Made by a program: the position numbers and the translations under genes. From Nitrososphaerota archaeon (GTDB taxonomy: Archaea > Thermoproteota > Nitrososphaeria > Nitrososphaerales > UBA57), in the NCBI GenBank assembly GCA_002693165.1, contig NZOP01000031.1, positions 7,416-18,496 on the forward strand: a stretch of 11,081 nt of DNA, read 5' to 3'. Below are positions 8,703-11,081 of the stretch, piece by piece; the first letter of the stretch is position 1; every line of letters starts with the position of its first letter. Below the pieces are notes generated by a model. The model did not search any database, was not told where the DNA came from, and was given only the letters and a program-made list of their open reading frames with translations.

Positions 8703-9347
8703 CTATTGTAATTTCAAAAGAAAAGAGTTTTCCAAAAGAGAATCCTTGTCTAAAGTTTTAATGTGAATATCATCATCTACATAATCGGCTAAAATTATTT
8801 TTTCACTTAAATAATTTAAAATTTTTGTAGATATATAATTAGAAGTATTAGTTAATTTTACACTAGGTCGTGGTTTTGGAAAACTCAATATAATCATTCG
8901 TGCATTTATAGTTTTAACAAGGTTTTTCAGTGCAAACAAGTAATAAACAAATAGTTTATTTGCCTTATTAAAATCCGTAGTAGTTCTTAAGATATGATAA
9001 AAAGACGAAGCAGAATCAATAATTAAAAGATTGAATTCAGGTCTAGTCCAAGATAAGAAAGATATTAATGAATCTTCAAGATTTTTTTTATTTGGACTAA
9101 ATAATAATAATTTCTGATTGATGGAATTAGTGCTTAGATAAAACCGAAACCAAGTATCAAAATCAAAATATATTATACTTTCTTTGTATAATGTGGATTT
9201 GATTATCATAGGTATTAATGAATTTCTAAGTATAGGTTTTTCAAAATAAATAGTAGTTACAGGATAATCGAGTAAATCAAGAAATTCGTGATTTGTTAAG
9301 GAGTTAAGAGTATTATCATTATAGGAGTTACCTGAATTTTTACTCAT
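8703..9347 (-). CDS. RecA/RadA-superfamily-like protein lacking a Walker A motif
   Basis: 214 aa from the ATG at 9347. The order of elements resembles the RadB/RadC-type recombinase core: a strand VTTIYFEKP at about 30-38, a strand ESIIYFDFD (56-64), KLLLFSP (79-85), then a Walker-B-like strand FNLLIIDSASSFYHILR (105-121, D111). A helix LFALKNLVKTINAR (137-150) and strand MIILSFPKP follow, as in the recombinase layout. Where the GxxGxGKT P-loop should be, after the first strand, the sequence reads KPILRNSLIP: no glycines, no Lys-Ser/Thr. If homologous, it probably does not bind ATP in the usual way and may be a structural or regulatory recombinase paralogue. Family assignment is by eye. A longer reading frame begins at 9413, but that start lies inside the divergent neighbour. 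The 3' end converges with the membrane protein gene, 7 bp apart. Confidence 0.6.
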   Translation of the reverse strand: MSKNSGNSYNDNTLNSLTNHEFLDLLDYPVTTIYFEKPILRNSLIPMIIKSTLYKESIIYFDFDTWFRFYLSTNSINQKLLLFSPNKKNLEDSLISFLSWTRPEFNLLIIDSASSFYHILRTTTDFNKANKLFVYYLFALKNLVKTINARMIILSFPKPRPSVKLTNTSNYISTKILNYLSEKIILADYVDDDIHIKTLDKDSLLENSFLLKLQ

Positions 9348-9403
9348 AAAATAATAGAAGAAAAACTCAATATTTAAGAAAGAAAAAACAGCAGGAATAA
9401 TTG
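9348..9403. promoter_or_regulatory. Shared divergent promoter with one near-central TATA-like element
   Basis: Only 56 bp separate the two start codons. AATATTTAA at 9369-9377 reads as TTAAATATT on minus, so it is TATA-like both ways. Its centre is about 26 bp from the minus ATG (9347) and 28-31 bp from the plus TTG/ATG (9401/9404). The minus gene would then be leaderless. The plus gene also has AGGA at 9393-9396, 7 nt before the ATG at 9404. Confidence 0.45.
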
Positions 9404-10039
9404 ATGGTAACAATATCTAATGTAAAGAATTTGGAAGTCGAAATAGCCATTATTACATTAAATAGCAAGGCATATTATGAAATTGTAAAAATATTAAAGA
9501 CTCATGGTTTTTGTTTCTGTAGTCTAACACCAACAGATAAGATACCAAAATCAATAAATCTTGTAATTACCACCAATGCAGAAAAACACATTGTATCAGG
9601 AATTAATCATATCACAATAGAAGAATTACACAATACTCTCACACAACGGTGTGTATTGATAAGTAAATTAAGTGATGTAAAATTGGATATAATTACAATA
9701 GGAATTGATCCTGGATATAGATCTGGTTTGACGGTATATAGTTATAATAAACAACTTTATTCAAAGGTTTGTAGATCAACCAGTGAAATAAAAAAAATTA
9801 TTTTGGAAATTTGTAAGTATTTCATGTATAGTAAAAAAATTATAAAAATTGGAATTGGAGATAAACATAATTCTTTCAGACTTGCAGATTCAATTAAAAA
9901 ATTTAATGATAAAAATACATCAATAGAAATAGTTAATGAATTTGGTACATCACAACAAAAAAGAAAACCAAATAAAAGAGGATTTAAAGATATAAGAGCT
10001 GCAGAAATTATTGCATTTCGTCAAGGAAAATCATACTAG
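9404..10039 (+). CDS. RuvC/YqgF-like RNase H-fold protein, putative nuclease
   Basis: 211 aa from the ATG at 9404, which has AGGA 7 nt upstream; a TTG at 9401 would add one residue. The C-terminal half (about 95-211) looks like the RuvC/YqgF branch of the RNase H fold. The first strand IITIGIDPGYRSGLTVY carries D102 in the GIDPG signature shared with RuvC. IKIGIGDKHNSFRLADSIKKF (about 147-167) resembles the second half-domain. IVNEFGTSQ (E179) sits where YqgF has DER-x-TT, and FKDIRAAEIIAF (D196, E201) matches the final acidic helix of RuvC and YqgF. An acidic catalytic set is therefore available. The N-terminal 90 residues form a separate alpha/beta domain (EIAIITLNSKAYYEIVKIL, then LVITTNAE) that I do not recognise. 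Euryarchaeal DUF460-type RuvC-fold proteins are much longer. Resolvase, RNA-processing or other nuclease roles are all possible. It is divergent from the RecA-like gene. Confidence 0.65.
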   Translation: MVTISNVKNLEVEIAIITLNSKAYYEIVKILKTHGFCFCSLTPTDKIPKSINLVITTNAEKHIVSGINHITIEELHNTLTQRCVLISKLSDVKLDIITIGIDPGYRSGLTVYSYNKQLYSKVCRSTSEIKKIILEICKYFMYSKKIIKIGIGDKHNSFRLADSIKKFNDKNTSIEIVNEFGTSQQKRKPNKRGFKDIRAAEIIAFRQGKSY

Positions 10040-10050
10040 GAATAATTAAA

Positions 10051-10072
10051 TTATCTTTCTTTATTCTCTTTT
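10051..10072 (+). terminator. Possible pyrimidine-rich terminator of the RuvC-like gene
   Basis: Starting 11 bp after the stop, the plus strand is a run of T with scattered C, without a hairpin. Archaeal polymerase often stops at such T-rich tracts. The same bases encode the C-terminus of the opposing 44-aa gene, so the tract may merely reflect its lysine codons. Confidence 0.25.
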
Positions 10073-10185
10073 GTGCAAAATAATGGACTAGCAGGTCCAC
10101 AAGAGTGACAAATAAAATCTATATGATCACTAACTGGAACTTTATCCATAGGTTTATTACAAATCGAACAATTTTTTTTGTCCAT
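10051..10185 (-). CDS. 44-aa zinc-ribbon protein
   Basis: The complement reads ATG at 10185 to TAA at 10051. The product begins MDKKNCSICNKPMD, has HIDFICHSCG in its middle and ends with KENKER. Cysteines C6-x2-C9 and C26-x2-C29 form a CxxC-16-CxxC zinc ribbon; C37 and H21 are extra. The regular paired-cysteine pattern in such a short frame is unlikely by chance, and the gene fills nearly all of the gap between the RuvC-like gene and the epimerase gene. No clear Shine-Dalgarno precedes the ATG. The function is unknown; stand-alone ribbons of this size are often nucleic-acid- or protein-binding accessory factors in archaea. Confidence 0.7.
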   Translation of the reverse strand: MDKKNCSICNKPMDKVPVSDHIDFICHSCGPASPLFCTKENKER

Positions 10186-10238
10186 AGTTTTGTCATATTT
10201 CTATTAATAGTAGTTTAACTTAAACTTATACCAGATAA
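10186..10238. promoter_or_regulatory. Divergent spacer with a 15-bp perfect inverted repeat
   Basis: This 53-bp spacer lies between the starts of the zinc-ribbon gene and the epimerase gene. At 10212-10226 AGTTTAA and TTAAACT flank a central C as a perfect palindrome. It is 13-27 bp upstream of the TTG at 10239, where a TATA box or operator would sit for a leaderless transcript. TATAAG on the complement (10225-10230) is about 40 bp from the minus ATG. AT-rich DNA gives such palindromes easily. Confidence 0.3.
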
Positions 10239-10910
10239 TTGAAGTCAATTCACCCAGTTAAAATGAAAAAATTAGAAGACAATACGGAAAAAATAGGTAT
10301 TTCAAAACTACTTTTAATGGAAAATGCTGGTGCAGGACTTGCAAAAATAATAATTAATAGATACAACAAAAAGAAAATAAAAAAAATATTGATCATTTGT
10401 GGTAGTGGAAATAATGGCGGAGATGGATTAGTATGTGCAAGGCATTTACTGAATTTTGCAGACACCATAACAATTTGTTTATTAAATACAAAAAAAACGT
10501 TGAAAACTCATGAAACTAAAACAAATTGGAAAATAATTAATAACATTAATCAGATTAAAACAATTGAATTTTTTCAAAATGATAATTTTTTCAAGAGTTT
10601 TGATAAAGAATTAAGTAAATGTAATATCGTAATCGATGCTATATTTGGGACTGGAATAAAAGGTAATATGAAAGAACATTTTACACAGGTAATTAAACAA
10701 GTCAACAAGAAAAAAAAGCACATAATTTCTGTCGATATACCATCTGGATTAGACCCTGCGACAGGAGATATTCATACTAATGTAATAAAAGCAGAAGTGA
10801 CAGTTACGTTTCATAAAGTAAAAAAAGGATTGCAAAAGAAAAAAAATATTACAGGAAAAATAATTGTAATACCAATAGGAATACCACCAGAATTGGAAAA
10901 AGACCTATAG
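10239..10910 (+). CDS. nnrE: NAD(P)H-hydrate epimerase (YjeF_N domain), stand-alone
   Basis: 223 aa. It interconverts the R and S forms of hydrated NAD(P)H so that the damaged cofactor can be repaired by the partner dehydratase NnrD. Family motifs are all present: LLMENAGAGLA (about 25-35), the glycine loop CGSGNNGGDG (54-63), VIDAIFGTGIKG (131-142, with catalytic Asp at D133), and VDIPSGLDPATGD (165-177). The TTG at 10239 gives IHPVKMKKLEDN, matching the usual N-terminal xxxEEMRxLE helix of the family. The ATG at 10263 would cut that off, so TTG is preferred. In many archaea this domain is fused to NnrD; here a stop follows the epimerase domain and the next gene is unrelated, so NnrD must be elsewhere if present. 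The protein is unusually lysine-rich, in keeping with the AT-rich genome. Confidence 0.93.
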   Translation: MKSIHPVKMKKLEDNTEKIGISKLLLMENAGAGLAKIIINRYNKKKIKKILIICGSGNNGGDGLVCARHLLNFADTITICLLNTKKTLKTHETKTNWKIINNINQIKTIEFFQNDNFFKSFDKELSKCNIVIDAIFGTGIKGNMKEHFTQVIKQVNKKKKHIISVDIPSGLDPATGDIHTNVIKAEVTVTFHKVKKGLQKKKNITGKIIVIPIGIPPELEKDL

Positions 10911-10944
10911 TATATATTCATGAATGTGTATACACAATTATCAA

Positions 10945-11081
10945 TTGGAATTCGCACAAATTATCGTCGGAAATATGAAAAATTTTACTTATCTTGTTGG
11001 TGATAATGAAACAAAAAATGGTTTTATAATTGACCCGTCATATGATATTGATAAAGTTATTTCGGCAGCAAGGAAGATGGA
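10945..11081 (+). CDS. Metallo-beta-lactamase-fold hydrolase, 5' part only
   Basis: The frame is open to the right edge and gives 45 residues from a TTG at 10945: MEFAQIIVGNMKNFTYLVGD, then NETKNGFIIDPSYDIDKVI. The pattern VGNMxNFxYLVGDxxT-x-GxxIDP is the first beta hairpin of glyoxalase II-like and persulfide dioxygenase-like MBL proteins. The HxHxDH metal motif should follow outside the window. An in-frame ATG at 10924 would add seven residues (MCIHNYQ) unlike the family, so TTG is preferred. It starts 34 bp after the epimerase stop in the same direction, so the two could be cotranscribed. Substrate cannot be told from this fragment. Confidence 0.8.
   Translation, partial: MEFAQIIVGNMKNFTYLVGDNETKNGFIIDPSYDIDKVISAARKM

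Noticed and set aside
9348..9413. N-terminal extension of the RecA-like protein from an ATG at 9413
   Set aside because: It adds a hydrophobic, Phe/Tyr-rich stretch unlike the rest, overlaps the start of the divergent gene, and would include the likely promoter. The ATG at 9347 fits the TATA spacing.
10250..10468. Open frame antisense to nnrE with a signal-peptide-like hydrophobic product
   Set aside because: It overlaps the conserved epimerase motifs. The hydrophobicity comes from complementing lysine-rich codons.
1..11081. Search by eye for CRISPR arrays, tRNA genes, insertion sequences, integrase sites and toxin-antitoxin pairs
   Set aside because: No spaced direct repeats, cloverleaf-like sequence, transposase motif or terminal inverted repeats were seen. 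Gaps between genes are too short to hold such elements.

Overview
This is an AT-rich archaeal chromosome segment, roughly 30% GC by eye. Class-I archaeal/eukaryotic release factor aRF1, an archaeal-type valyl-tRNA synthetase, archaeal UMP kinase, a two-zinc-ribbon topoisomerase IA, short TATA-like leaders and frequent TTG starts point to Archaea. The overall gene style is most like Thaumarchaeota (Nitrososphaeria), although no lineage-defining metabolic gene is present and that placement is inference. Gene density is very high. I found no rRNA, tRNA, IS element, CRISPR array or phage gene.

Layout: (1) Positions 1-170, minus strand, hold the 5' part of a UMP kinase gene, diverging from (2) a translation operon on plus, aRF1 followed closely by a compact ValRS (272-3863). 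(3) A secreted, membrane-anchored subtilisin-like protease on minus (3860-5851) overlaps the ValRS stop by 4 bp. (4) Diverging from it is a translationally coupled trio on plus (5951-8695): topoisomerase IA, an 81-aa CxxC/CxxH putative zinc protein, and a three-helix membrane protein. (5) Convergent to that trio is a RecA/RadA-like protein with no P-loop (8703-9347, minus). It diverges, from a 56-bp spacer, from a RuvC/YqgF-like RNase H-fold protein (9404-10039, plus). (6) A 44-aa zinc-ribbon gene sits on minus at 10051-10185. (7) A stand-alone NAD(P)H-hydrate epimerase (10239-10910, plus) is followed by the 5' end of a metallo-beta-lactamase-fold hydrolase (10945 to the window edge).

Most genes are housekeeping: translation termination and aminoacylation, pyrimidine nucleotide synthesis, DNA topology, nicotinamide cofactor repair. 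The part most worth attention is 8.7-10.04 kb. There a probable non-ATP-binding recombinase paralogue and a nuclease-fold protein with plausible catalytic acids are divergently paired over one short AT-rich spacer holding a single obvious TATA-like element. This could be a small uncharacterised DNA recombination or repair module. The functional link is inference from position and fold only.
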